Shown here one piece after another: positions 29,603 to 41,594 of a stretch of 64,000 nucleotides of DNA. This DNA is from PALSA-894 sp963828625. Lineage in GTDB: Bacteria > Pseudomonadota > Alphaproteobacteria > Rhizobiales > Xanthobacteraceae. Each line of letters begins with the position of its first letter. The first letter of the stretch is position 1. The notes under the pieces are model-generated. The model saw nothing but the letters and a program-made list of their open reading frames with translations, was not told the origin of the DNA and searched no databases. Made by a program: the position numbers and the translations under genes. The stretch covers positions 310,001 to 374,000 of the forward strand of contig CAWHEX010000003.1 of assembly GCA_963828625.1 (NCBI GenBank). Reading direction: 5' to 3'.

Positions 29603-30967
29603 CTGCCGAGGCGAATTTTCCGCGTATGCGCTCCGCATTGCTGGCATCCGCGCGCACCGTCATGGCGAGCTTGCCGTCTTCGCCATGTCCTTCGCCATCA
29701 CTTCGGCATGGCGATGAGCCAGCTGACGCCCTGCGCCGTCGGCCGGATCGAGCACGAGATCGAGCACCACGCGGCGGCGCGCGAGCCGCGCTTCGATCAC
29801 ATCAAGCAGCGTATCGAGCCCCTGCCCGCTCAGCGCCGAGGCCAGCACCGGCCGGTCCTCGCCGCGGCGCGCCGCGACGTTCTCAAGCTGCGTGCGCTGC
29901 TCCGGGTCGAGCCGGTCGATCTTGTTCCAGACCTCGATCAGGCGCTCGTGATCGTTCGGATCGATGTCGAGCGCGCGCAACACCTCTTCGACATCCTGCG
30001 CCTGCGCGGCCGTGTCCTCGTGCGTCGCATCGCGCACATGCAGGATCACATCCGCCTCGACCACCTCCTCCAGCGTCGCGCGGAACGCCGCGACCAGCAT
30101 GGTCGGCAGGTCGGAAATGAAGCCGACCGTGTCGGACAGGATCGCCTTGCCGCCATGCGGCAGCGTGATCGCCCGCAAGCGTCGGGTCGAGCGTCGCGAA
30201 CAGCATGTCGGCCGCCATCACGTCGGAGCGCGTCAGGCGGTTGAACAGCGTCGACTTGCCGGCATTGGTGTAGCCGACCAGCGCGACGATCGGATACGGC
30301 ACGCGCTTGCGGCTGTCGCGATGAAGCTTGCGGGTCTTCTTCACGCCTTCGAGCTCGCGCTCGATCTTGGCGATGCGCTCCTCGATCATGCGCCGGTCGG
30401 ACTCGATCTGCGTCTCGCCCGGGCCGCCGAGGAAGCCGAAGCCGCCGCGCTGGCGCTCGAGATGCGTCCAGGAGCGCACCAGCCGGCTCTTCTGGTAGGT
30501 CAGATGCGCGTGCTCGACCTGCAGCGTGCCTTCCCGCGTGCGCGCGCGCTTGCCGAAAATTTCGAGAATGAGCCCGGTGCGGTCGAGCACCTTCGCGCTC
30601 CAGGCCTTTTCGAGATTGCGCTGCTGCACCGGCGAGAGCGCGCAATCCATCACGACGATGCCGATGTCGTGGCTTTTCACGAGGCCGGCGAACTCCTCGA
30701 CCTTGCCCTTGCCGAGATAGGTCGCGGGGCGGATCGCGCCGAGATGCGCGAGCCCGGCTTCGACCACATCGAGATCGATCGCGCGCGGCAAGGCCGACGG
30801 CTTCCTCGAGCCGCGCTTCCGGCGAGCGCTCGCCTTCGGCGCCGCGCACCACGGCTCCGTGCCGGCGGGCGGCGCAGATACGGCCCCACCACCATCGCAC
30901 GTCCGGTCGAGGCGCCGTCGTGCGGCGGGCTCAACTGGCCGAAAGTCGTGCGGCGGCGCGGCTCCAA
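29599..30967 (-). CDS. hflX: GTPase HflX (frameshifts)
   Basis: Ribosome-associated GTPase. The N-terminal domain reads AIRPATYLGKGKVEE and the GTPase domain VALVGYTNAGKSTLF (G1), ILSDTVGFISDLP (G3) and WNKIDRL (G4). The C-terminal tail (MTVRADASNAERIRGKF) is in another frame. Shifts lie near 30800, 30180, 29720 and 29660. The start is uncertain: TTG 30967, one base after the hfq stop, gives the most complete N-terminus, and ATG 30895 is an alternative. The exact stop also needs one indel; TAG at the CTAG (29599-29601) or TGA at 29594-29596. It follows hfq as in many proteobacteria. Confidence 0.85.
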
Positions 30968-30968
30968 A

Positions 30969-31226
30969 TCAGGCCTTCTCTGCCGGCGCCTCCTCGGCGC
31001 CTTCGAACAGCTGGATCGGATGCCCCGGCATGATGGTCGATATCGCGTGCTTGTAGACGAGTTGGGAATGCCCATCCCGCCGCAGCAGCACGCAGAAATT
31101 ATCGAACCAGGTCACGACCCCCTGCAGCTTCACGCCGTTCACCAGAAAGATCGTGAGCGGCGTCTTGCTCTTGCGTACATGATTGAGGAAGGTGTCTTGC
31201 AGATTTTGCGCGCGTTCGGCTGCCAT
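30969..31226 (-). CDS. hfq: RNA chaperone Hfq
   Basis: Intact 85-residue Hfq with both Sm motifs: NLQDTFLNHVRKSKTPLTIF then GVKLQGVVTWFDNFCVLL, and YKHAISTIMP. It pairs small RNAs with mRNAs as a hexamer. A short acidic tail (GAEEAPAEKA) is typical of rhizobial Hfq. It precedes hflX with a one- or two-base gap and follows the transaminase gene after about 170 bases, which probably contain its own promoter. Confidence 0.97.
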   Translation of the reverse strand: MAAERAQNLQDTFLNHVRKSKTPLTIFLVNGVKLQGVVTWFDNFCVLLRRDGHSQLVYKHAISTIMPGHPIQLFEGAEEAPAEKA

Positions 31227-31400
31227 TGCCGTTGTTCCGTTTTTATTCGCGGACCCCTCTCCGCGAGCCTTTTCTTGTCACGTTGATTTCCCCGCGAGCG
31301 GGCGTGCCCCCGCACGCGGACGTGGCAAAGGCCATTAGATGGCACGGCGGGGAACCACGCAAGCGCAAGTTTCGCCGGCGGGGTCGGTTTGTCGCCTGTT

Positions 31401-32258
31401 TCAGGCGATTTCAGCGTGGTCGTGATAATCGCGCCGCAGTGCGCTGGCGATCAGGCCGGGCGCGCCGTTGCCGATCGGCTTGCCGTCGATCCGCACCACC
31501 GGCATCACGAACTGGGTCGCCGAGGTGACGAAGGCTTCGCGCGCCGCATAGGCCTCGTCGATGGTGAACGGACGCTCCTCGAGCTTCAGCCCATGCTCGG
31601 CGATCACGTCGAGCACCACCGTTCGGGTGATGCCGCGCAGGATGCCGAAATCGGCCGGGCGCGTGACGACGGCGCCGTCGCGCGTCACGATCCAGGCGTT
31701 CGAGGAGGAGCCTTCGGTGACGAACTTGTCGGCATCGACGAACCAGGCCTCCTTGGCGCCCTGCTCGCGCGCCGCCTGCTTGGCGAGCACGTTCGGCAAC
31801 AGCGACACCGACTTGATGTCGACGCGCGGCCAGCGGTTCTCCGGCACCCTGATGACCCCGATGCCATCGGCCGCGCCCAGCTCCAGCTTGTCCAGATCGT
31901 AGTTCTTCGCCGTGACCACGATGCTCGGCAGCGTGCCGGGCGGCGGAAACGCGTGATCGCGCCGCGCGACGCCGCGCGTGACCTGAAGATAGAGGATGCC
32001 GTCGCGCACCCGGTTGCGCGCCACGGTTTCGCGGAACACCACGCCGAGCGCATTGCGCGGCATCGGCATCGCGATGCGCAGCTCCTTGAGCGAGCGCTCC
32101 AGCCGATCCATGTGACGGCGCTCGTCGACCAGGCGCCCTCCCCTGATCTCGCACACCTCGTAGACGCCGTCGGCGAACTGATAGCCGCGATCCTCCACAT
32201 GCACCTGCGCGGCGCGATGCGGCACGTAGCGTCCGTTCACATAGGCGATGCGTGACAA
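31401..32258 (-). CDS. D-amino-acid transaminase (class IV aminotransferase)
   Basis: PLP-dependent fold-type IV aminotransferase of 285 residues. The catalytic Lys lies in VDIKSVSLLPN and the cofactor phosphate region in FVTEGSSSNAWIV; the N-terminus reads AYVNGRYVPH and VEDRGYQFADGVYE, as in Dat proteins that interconvert D-Ala and D-Glu. Start is TTG 32258, chosen because a GGGAG site lies just upstream and the protein begins there as in relatives; a longer upstream frame is only a shadow of ntrX. Branched-chain or 4-amino-4-deoxychorismate activity is less likely. Confidence 0.85.
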   Translation of the reverse strand: MSRIAYVNGRYVPHRAAQVHVEDRGYQFADGVYEVCEIRGGRLVDERRHMDRLERSLKELRIAMPMPRNALGVVFRETVARNRVRDGILYLQVTRGVARRDHAFPPPGTLPSIVVTAKNYDLDKLELGAADGIGVIRVPENRWPRVDIKSVSLLPNVLAKQAAREQGAKEAWFVDADKFVTEGSSSNAWIVTRDGAVVTRPADFGILRGITRTVVLDVIAEHGLKLEERPFTIDEAYAAREAFVTSATQFVMPVVRIDGKPIGNGAPGLIASALRRDYHDHAEIA

Positions 32259-32295
32259 GGTTAGCTCCCGTCTTTGCGCGTCGCGGCCATGGAGA

Positions 32296-33670
32296 TTAGC
32301 CGATTCCCAGCGCCTTGAGCTTGCGGTGCAGCGCGGAGCGCTCCATGCCGACGAACTCGGCGGTGCGCGAGATATTGCCGCCGAAGCGGTTGATCTGCGC
32401 GCGCAGGTATTCGCGCTCGAACATTTCGCGCGCATCGCGCAGCGGAAGTCCCATCAGGTGCTCGCCGCCATTGCCGTTCGGCAGGTTCGGCACCATCGCG
32501 CCGACATCCTGCGGCAGCATGGAGGCATCGATCACCGCGTCGGCGTCGCCGCCGGCGAGGATCATCAGCCGCTCGACGTTGTTGCGCAGTTGCCGCACGT
32601 TGCCCGGCCAGTCATGCGACTGGAGCACCGCCATCGCGTCCTCGCCGATCTTGCGCGCGCGGCAGCCCGGTCGCCTGCGAAATCTGGTCCATGAAATAGT
32701 CGACCAGCACCGAGATGTCCTCGCGCCGCTCGGCGAGCGGCGGCACGCGGATCGGCACGACGGACAGGCGGTGAAACAGGTCCTCGCGGAACTTGCCCGC
32801 CGCGATCTCGGATTCGAGATTGCGCGTGGTCGAGGACACGATGCGCACGTCCACATCGACCTTGTTGGTGCCGCCGACGCGCTGGAAGGTCTGGTCGACC
32901 AGCACGCGCAGGATCTTGTTCTGCGTCTCGCGCGGCATGTCGCCGATCTCGTCGATGAACAGCGTGCCGTGATGCGCCTCTTCGAGCGCGCCGACCTTGC
33001 GCTCCTGCGAGCCGTTCGAAGCCTCGACGCCGAACAGCTCGGATTCCATCCGCTCCGGCGTGATCGCGGCCGCATTGATGACGACGAACGGGCGCGTCCT
33101 TGCGTCCGCGAATGGGTGTGGATCGTGCGCGCGGTCAGTTCCTTGCCGGCGCCGGACGGGCCCACGATCAGGATGCGGCTGTTGGTCGGCGCGACCTTCT
33201 CGATCACGTGGCGAAGCTGATTGATCGCCGGGCGACTTGCCGACGAGGCTGGTCGGCTGCGGCGCGAGCTGCTTGAGCTCCCTCACCTCGCGCTTGAGCC
33301 GGGAATTTTCCAGCGCGCGGTTGGCGACCAGCACGAGCCGGTCGGCCTTGAACGGCTTCTCGATGAAGTCGTAGGCGCCGCGCTTGATCGCCGAGACCGC
33401 CGTCTCGATGTTGCCGTGGCCGGAGATCATCACGACCGGCAGTTCGGGATGCTGCTCCTTCACGTTGTCGAGCAGTTGCAGCCCGTCGAGCTTGCTGCCC
33501 TGCAGCCAGATATCGAGGAACAGCAGGTTCGGCCGGCGCGTCGAGATGGAATTGAGCGCGGTCTCGCTGTCGCGCGCGGTGCGCGTCTCGAAGCCCTCGT
33601 CCTGCAGGATGCCCGCGACCAGCTCGCGGATATCGGCTTCGTCATCGATGATGAGGATGTCAGACGCCAT
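32296..33670 (-). CDS. ntrX: response regulator NtrX (frameshifts)
   Basis: Response regulator partner of NtrY. The receiver has IIDDEADIRELV and the phospho-Asp in LLFLDIWLQGS. The AAA domain has Walker A GPSGAGKE and Walker B GTLFIDEIGDMP. The sigma-54 contact loop is degenerate: after ELFG comes VEASNGSQERKVGALEEA with no GAFTGA. The C-terminal HTH reads SRTAEFVGMERSALHRKLK. Shifts lie near 33235, 33110 and 32665. It follows ntrY closely (two bases between stop and start) and leads into the transaminase-hfq-hflX genes. Confidence 0.92.
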
Positions 33671-33672
33671 GA

Positions 33673-35951
33673 TTACCGCTCACTCGCCGCTTCGAGGATT
33701 TCAGCTTTCGACCGTTCGGTCTTGGAGTCGCCGACGCTTTCGGCGGCGAATCGCAGCCGCACCCATGCGCCGCGCCCGCCGGAGGCAACTTCGGGCGCAT
33801 CGAACAGGTCCATGCGCCCGCCGTGCTCTTCGAGAATGCGGCCGACGATGGCGAGACCAAGGCCGGTGCCCTTCTCGCGCGTCGTCACATAGGGCTCGAG
33901 CAGGCGGTTGCGGTTTTCCTTCGGCAGGCCGGTGCCGTTGTCGATCACGTCGATCACGATGTCGCCGCCCTCGCGCTTGACCGAAACGCGGATGCGGCCG
34001 CGGCCGAGTTGATCGGGCGGCACGCGCGGCGATCGCCTCGGTGGCGTTCTTCACGATGTTGGTGAGGCCCTGACTGATCAGCCGGCGGTCGAACTTCGCC
34101 GGCATGTGCTCCTGCTCGGTTTCGATCTCGATGTCGATGTCGGGGCTGCCGACGCGCTGCAGGAACACGACCTGACGCGCCGTGTCCGCGACATCCTCGG
34201 CTCGTCATCACCGGCTTCGGCATGCGGGCAAAGCGCGAGAACTCGTCCACCATGCGCTTGATGTCGTCGACCTGACGCACGATCGTGTCGGTGCATTGCT
34301 CGAAGACGCTTTGGGTCCTCGGTGATGACCTTGGCGTATTTGCGCTTCAGGCGTTCGGCGGAAAGCTGGATCGGCGTCAGCGGGTTCTTGATCTCGTGCG
34401 CGATGCGGCGCGCGATGTCGGCCCAGGCCGACGTGCGCTGCGCGGTGACGAGATCGGTGATGTCGTCGAGCGTCACCACGTAACCGTGGTGCTCGTCGGC
34501 CGACTGCTCGGTCGTGACGCGGACCGACAGGTTGCGCTCGCGCATGTCGCGATTGATCGTGATCTGGCCCTGCACCAGCCGGTGCATGCCGGTGCGCGCC
34601 TCGGCGAACAGCGGCTCAAGCTCGGGCATCACCTCGGTCAAGCTCGCGGCCGACCGCATCGGCCTCGCTCTGCCCGATCAGCCGCTCGGCGGAACGGTTG
34701 AGGATGCTGATCTTGCCTTCCGAATCGACGCCGATCACGCCCGCGCTCGCGCCCGCAAGCACCGCTTCGGTGAAACGGCGGCGGCTGTCGATCTGGTCGC
34801 GCGCGCGCATCAGGTCGTCGCGCTGCGTGCGCAGCTCCTGCGTCATCTTGTTGAAGGTCTCGCCGAGCTGGGAGAGGTCGCCCTCCCCGCGCCGCACCGG
34901 CACCTGCACATAGAGATTGCCGGTCGAGACGAGATTGGCGGCGCCGATCAGGCGGCGGATCGGCGCGACCAGCCGGTTGGCGAAGTTGAGCCCGATCCAC
35001 ACCGCCGACAGCAGCACGATCAGCGCGATGACGGTGTACATCAGCGCGAACGCGATCTGCACGCCGACGCGGCGCGCCTCCAGATTGGCGAATTCCGCGA
35101 CGCTTTCCTGCGTCGCCTGCAACTGCTCGATGACGCGCGGATCGAGCGGGCGCGCCACGTAGAGGTAAGTGTCCTCGTATCCGCGCAGCTTGATCACCGC
35201 CGCGACGGTCTTCGATTCGAGAAACATCGCGACCTGCGGCTCGTTCTCGCCGACGCCGGCCAGCGCGCCGCTCGCCGGCGGCGGCGCGATATCGCCGACG
35301 CCTTCGATCTCCGCCTTCTCGATCACGGTGAGATCGCTGTGCACGATCAGGGTGAGCGGCAGGCCGCGCAGCTCGGCCTGCGCCTTGAGGAGCTGGCGGA
35401 AGCGCTCGCGGTCGCTGAATCGAACAGCGGCTTGGCGCGGCTGACGTCGAACGCCATCGCGGAGATTTCGCTGCGGATCAGTCGCGCCGTGCTCGTTGAA
35501 ATAGACCTGCGAGACGGTGAGCGAATTCTGGATCACGCGACTGGATGCGCGTGGAGAACCAGGGCGCGAGGCCGCGATCGAGCGTGATGCTGGCGACGAT
35601 CGCGACCAGGATCGCCGGCACCGCGGCGATGACCGAGAACAGGCGCGATGATGCGCACATGCAGCCGGGCGCCTGCCCGCCCGCGCCGGCGCGCCTGCAT
35701 GATGTTCCAGACTTCGCGGCCGATGACCGCGATCAGCAGCAGCGACGGCGACCGCGTCGACCGCCAGCACCGTGACCACGACCTGATGGGTCGGGGCGAT
35801 CGGGGTCAGGCCGGCGAGCACCGCGAAGGTGACGGTGGCCGAGAGCAGCGCGAGCGACGACCGCAATCGAGCCGAGCACACGCATCGAAAGCGTCGGCGC
35901 CGAGGCGCCGCCCGAGGTGTCGGCGATCGCGACGTCGTCCGCGGTTGTCAT
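33673..35951 (-). CDS. ntrY: nitrogen-regulation sensor histidine kinase NtrY (many frameshifts)
   Basis: Membrane sensor kinase of about 760 residues. From ATG 35951 (TTADDVAIADTSGGA) come several N-terminal membrane helices (CSFSVIAAVPAILVAI-like), a periplasmic-type domain (NSLTVSQVYFNEHG onward), another helix (ALMYTVIALIVLLSAVW), a HAMP linker (RLVAPIRRLIGAANLV), a PAS domain and the kinase: H-box in ARRIAHEIKNPLTPIQ, N-box NIVKNATEAI, and GTGLGLAIVGRILEEHGG. Roughly ten indels interrupt it, clustered 35400-35900 and 34000-34330. Coregulated with ntrX just downstream. Confidence 0.88.
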
Positions 35952-36110
35952 TCGCTGCCCGTGCCGGAGCGTGAAGGAGTGACGGCGCGGCCGCACGGAT
36001 CGCACGTGGAACGCCGCGTCCGCAGGACCGATTGATGCTATTTATAGAACAATGTTGCCCAATTGCGACAATTCCGCGGCGCAATTCGGCACGTTGCCGC
36101 CGGCTTTGAA

Positions 36111-37558
<1,448 letters not shown>

Positions 37559-37568
37559 CACTTCCTCT

Positions 37569-38696
37569 TCAGGTTCCGCCACCCGGCAAGGCGTCGTCCC
37601 CTGTGAACATCGGCATCAACACGCGGAAAATGGTGTGGCGCGGCTGCGACTCGCATTCGATGATCCCGCCGTGATCGCCGACGATCTTGGCGACCAGCGC
37701 AAGGCCCAGGCCGGTGCCGGTCGGCTTGGTCGTCACGAACGGATCGAACAGATGCGGCAGCAGGTCGGCGGGCACGCCCGCGCCGTTGTCCTTGACGCAG
37801 AACTCGAGCGGCAGCGACACGCGCGTCTTGCTGCCCGGGATTTGCAGCCGAACGCCCGGCCGGAACGCGGTCGTCAATTCGATCTGGCCGTCGGCCTGAT
37901 CGCCGATCGCCTCGGCGGCGTTCTTCACCAGATTGAGAAACACCTGGATGAACTGGTCGCGGTTCGCCAGCACCGACGGGAGCGAAGGATCGTAGGTCTC
38001 GACGAACTTGATGTGGCGCCCAAAGCCCGACAGCGCGAGCTTCTTCACGCGGTCGAGCACCACATGGATGTTGACCGGCTCGCGCTCGACCGGCCGCTCG
38101 TCGGCGAACACCTCCATGCGGTCGACCAGCTTCACGATGCGGTCGGCCTCGTCGCAGATCAGGCGCGTGAGCGTGCGGTCGTCGTCGTTGGCGGACTGTT
38201 CGAGCAGTTGCGCGGCGCCGCGGATGCCCGAGAGCGGGTTCTTGATCTCATGCGCCAGCATCGAGGCGAGCGCGATCACCGAACGCGCCGCGCCGCGATG
38301 GGTGAGCTGGCGGTCCATCTTGTCGGCGATGGTGCGCTCCTGCAGCATCACCACGACATGGCCGGGCCGCTCCGGCACCGGCGCGACATTGAGGTCGACC
38401 AGGCGCTCGCCCGGATTGCGCGGCGTCGAGAGATCGACGCGATATTCGTTCACCGCCGAGCCGCGGTTGCGCACCTGCTCGATCAGCGCCAGCAGCGGCG
38501 AGCCGAACGGCACGAGATCGCGCAGCGCGTGACGGCGCAGCAGCAGCATCGAGACTTCGAAGAAAGCTTCGGCCGCGACGTTCGCCTCGGCGATCTTGCC
38601 GTCCGGCGCGACCATCAGGACCGGATGCGGCAGCGCGTTGAGCACCGTGTCGGCGGTGTCCGTGGCGAACGAGGCGATGGGCTCGGCGTGGGTCAT
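37569..38696 (-). CDS. ntrB: nitrogen regulation histidine kinase NtrB
   Basis: Intact soluble two-component kinase of 375 residues that controls NtrC in response to PII. N-terminal PAS domain (VLNALPHPVLMVAPDGKI), phospho-acceptor His in SMLAHEIKNPLSGIRG, N-box NLVKNAAEAIGD, and GTGLGLALVAKIVGDHGG near the end. Its ATG overlaps the dusB stop (ATGA), as expected for the nifR3-ntrBC operon, and ntrC starts ten bases after its end. Confidence 0.97.
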   Translation of the reverse strand: MTHAEPIASFATDTADTVLNALPHPVLMVAPDGKIAEANVAAEAFFEVSMLLLRRHALRDLVPFGSPLLALIEQVRNRGSAVNEYRVDLSTPRNPGERLVDLNVAPVPERPGHVVVMLQERTIADKMDRQLTHRGAARSVIALASMLAHEIKNPLSGIRGAAQLLEQSANDDDRTLTRLICDEADRIVKLVDRMEVFADERPVEREPVNIHVVLDRVKKLALSGFGRHIKFVETYDPSLPSVLANRDQFIQVFLNLVKNAAEAIGDQADGQIELTTAFRPGVRLQIPGSKTRVSLPLEFCVKDNGAGVPADLLPHLFDPFVTTKPTGTGLGLALVAKIVGDHGGIIECESQPRHTIFRVLMPMFTGDDALPGGGT

Positions 38697-39755
38697 GCCG
38701 CCGCCCTCCAGCCGAAGCCGTCGTAGGCGGCCGTCAGGCGGCGCCGCACTTCGGCGGGATCGTCGGAGGTGAGCACGTGCGCGCGCGCTGCCTTCAGGTC
38801 ATGCGCCGCGACACCCGCGGTTTCCGCCGCCGCATCGAGCGCCCAGCCGAGATGCTTGCGCGCATGGCGCACGCCGATGCGCGCGCCGTGATGCGTCGAG
38901 CATCTCGTCGTAGAGCGCGCTGATCAGATGTCGCACTGCTCGGCGAGCGACGGCGCGGCACGCTTCTCGCCCGTCGCCAGATAGTGCGCGAGATGGCCCG
39001 GAAACCACGGCCGGCCCTGCGCGCCGCGCCCGACCATCACGGCATCGGCGCCGGACTGACGTCAGCGCCTCGACGGCGCGCTCGAAATCCGTCACATCGC
39101 CGTTGACGACGACCGGGATCGAAACCGCCTGCTTCACGGCGCGCACCGCGGCCCAGTCGGCCGAGCCCTTGTAGAACTGGCAGCGCGTGCGGCCGTGCAC
39201 CGTGATCAGCGCGATGCCCGCGTCCTCGGCGCGGCGCGCAAGCTCCGGCGCGTTGCGCGAATGCGTCGTCCCAGCCGAGCCGCATCTTCAGCGTCACCGG
39301 CACGTCGACGGCGCCGACCGTCGCGTCGATCAGCGTCAGCGCATGATCGAGATCGCGCATCAGCGCGGAGCCGGACTCCTTGCCGGTCACGTGCTTGGCC
39401 GGGACAGCCCATGTTGATGTCGATGATGTCGGCGCCGCGCGCCTTCCGCGATGCGCGCGCCCTCGGCCATCCAGTGCGCCTCGCAGCCCGCGAGCTGCAC
39501 GACGTTGAGCCGCGAGCCCCTCGCCTGCGAGCCGGCGCTGCTGATCGCGCCTGCCCTTCGGCGAGCGCAGCGCTTGCGATCATTTCGGAGACGACGATGC
39601 CGGCGCCGCAGCTTTGCGGCAAGCCGGCGGAAGGGCGCATCGGTGACGCCCGACATCGGCGCCAGAAACACGCGGTTCGGCAGCGTGAGCGGCCCGACGG
39701 CCAGCGGCTTGTCCGAAACCCCCGTCGTTGGAGGCGTTATGGCTTCAATGCACAC
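38693..39755 (-). CDS. dusB: tRNA-dihydrouridine synthase DusB (NifR3 family), frameshifts
   Basis: FMN enzyme reducing uridine in the tRNA D-loop and classic first gene of the alphaproteobacterial ntr operon. Visible pieces: FLAPMSGVTDAPFRRLA, VVQLAGCEAHWMAEGARIAE, INMGCP region in another frame, SGSALMRDLDHALTLID, TLKMRLGWDD, TRCQFYKGSADW and VVVNGDVTDFERAVEAL. The tail TAAYDGFGWRAAA ends at TGA 38693-38695. At least six indels lie between 38900 and 39650. The start is a GTG at 39755; relatives begin near this point. Confidence 0.87.
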
Positions 39756-39918
39756 TATTTAGGCGTCCAGTCATCTGCTTACAGTTTAGCCATTTCTGGC
39801 AGCTCCGCAAGTGTTGCGGTGCAGCAATTACCCAAGGCTTCGCAGGCCAAAATCCGTTTGCGATGGTGAACGCAGCGCGCTAAGCCATAGCCGGACACAA
39901 GAAAACCGGGGACGATGC
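39756..39918. promoter_or_regulatory. divergent promoter region of the dusB-ntr operon and ispDF
   Basis: This 163-base region separates the divergent dusB and ispDF starts and is more AT-rich than its flanks. It contains small dyads: GCCA-TTTC-TGGC (39789-39800) and CCGCAA-GTG-TTGCGG (39805-39819). Promoters for both operons should lie here; no convincing -35/-10 or sigma-54 element could be fixed by eye. Confidence 0.4.
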
Positions 39919-41105
39919 ATGGCGATCCGCGTGGCCGCGGTGGTGGTTGCAGCCGGGCGCGGAACGCGCGCCGGGCTCGATTATCCCAAGCAATACAAGG
40001 TGCTGGGCGGCTCGCCCGATGGTCCGGGAGAGCCTGCGCGTGTTCACGAGCCACCCGGAGGTCGATCTCGTCCTGCCGGTGATTCATCCCGACGATACCG
40101 CCCGTTTCGCGGCCGCCGCCGAAGGCCTCGACCTCGCGCAGCCGGTGCCCGGGGCGGCGACGCGGCAGGGATCGGTGCGCGCCGGGCTCGAAGCGCTCAG
40201 CGGCAAGGCACCCGCGATCGTGCTGGTGCACGATGCCGCGCGGCCGTTCACGTCCGCCGCGCTGGTGAGCCGCGCGATCGCGGCCGCCGGCAAAACACGG
40301 CGCGGCGGTGCCCGGCCTGCCGGTCACCGACACCGTGAAGCTCGTCGACGACGCCGGCGAGGTCGCCGCGACGCTCAATCGCTCGTCGCTGCGCACCGTG
40401 CAGACGCCGCAGGCTTTCGCCTACCCTGCCCTGCTCGATGCGCATCGGCGCGCCGCTGCCGCGAACCGCGACGATTTTCCCGACGATGCCGCGCTGGTCG
40501 AATGGGCCGGCCTGAAGGTCGCGGTGTTCGAGGGCGAAGCGCGGCAACATGAAGATGACGACACCGGAAGACTTCGCGCGCGCCGACCGCGACGCGCAGA
40601 CGCTCGACCGATATCCGCACCGGCATCGGCTACGACATCCATGCATTCGATGCCGGCGGCGATCACGTCTGGCTCGGCGGCGTGAAGATTCCGCATGCGC
40701 GCAAGCTCTCCGGCCACTCCGACGCCGACGTCGCGCTGCATGCGCTGGTCGATGCGATCCTCGGCGCGCTCGCCGACGGCGATATCGGCGTGCATTTTCC
40801 GCCGAGCGACGATCAGCTGGCAGGGCGCGTCGTCCGACAAGTTCCTCGCTGTTCGCGGTCGAGCGCGTGCAGGCAGCGCGGCGGGCGCAGTCAGCCATCT
40901 CGACGTCGCGATCGTCTGCGAGGCGCCGAAGGTCAATCCGCACCGCGACGCGATGCGCGCGCGCATCGCCGAGATCGCGGGCCTCTCGATCGACCGCGTC
41001 GGCGTGAAGGCGACGACCAACGAGAAGCTCGGCGCGCTCGGCAACGGCGAGGGCATCGCGGCCTACGCGACCGCGACCGTCCGCCTGCCCTGGAGCGCGC
41101 CGTGA
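39919..41105 (+). CDS. ispDF: bifunctional IspD/IspF isoprenoid enzyme (frameshifts)
   Basis: Fusion of MEP cytidylyltransferase (IspD) and MECDP synthase (IspF), typical of alphaproteobacteria. IspD: VAAVVVAAGRGTRAG, YPKQYKVLGG, VLVHDAARPFTS and RSSLRTVQTPQAFAYPALL. IspF: GYDIHAFDAGG, LSGHSDADVALHALVDAIL and DIGVHFPPSD with metal-binding His and Asp, ending LPWSAP. Shifts lie near 40018, 40300, 40545, 40610, 40820 and 40868. The product should be essential, so the breaks are probably sequence errors. The stop overlaps cinA (GTGA). Confidence 0.9.
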
Positions 41106-41594
41106 TCGACGCCGAGACGCGCGCGCTGGCCGAGCGCGTGCTCGAAGCCTGCCGCGCGCGCGGCTGGAAGGTCGCGACCGCGGAATCCTGCACCGGCGGC
41201 CTTGTCGCGGGCGCGCTGACCGAGATCGCGGGTTCGTCGGACGTGGTCGACCGCGGCTTCGTCACCTATTCCAACGCCGCCAAGATGGCGATGCTTGGCG
41301 TGCCCGAGGCGACGCTTGCCGCGCACGGCGCGGTCAGCAAGCCGACCGCCGAAGCGATGGCGCGCGGTGCGCTCGCACGGGCGGGTGTCGATCTGACGGT
41401 CTCGATCACGGGTGTCGCGGGCCCGGGCGGCGGCTCGGCCGAGAAGCCGGTCGGGCTCGTGCATTTCGCGGCGGCGGCGAAAGACGGCCGCCTGATCCAT
41501 CGCGAGAAACGCTACGGCGATCTCGGCCGCTCGGAAATCCGGCGGCTTTCGGTGATCGAGGCGCTGGCGATGCTGCTGGAGCTGTCGTGCCTAG
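41102..41594 (+). CDS. CinA family nicotinamide-nucleotide amidohydrolase
   Basis: Single-domain CinA C-terminal protein of about 163 residues, probably deamidating nicotinamide mononucleotide. It has the family signature TAESCTGGLVAGALTEIAGS with the nucleophile region, VTYSNAAKMAML and SITGVAGPGGGSAEKPVG. GTG 41102 overlaps the ispDF stop. The raw frame has no stop and runs on; one indel near the end would bring it to the TAG at 41592-41594, where it meets the stop of the convergent gene. Confidence 0.88.

Noticed and set aside
39756..39918. A sigma-54 promoter before the ntr operon
   Set aside because: A TGGCA occurs near 39797 but without a TTGC at the required spacing, so it cannot be supported.
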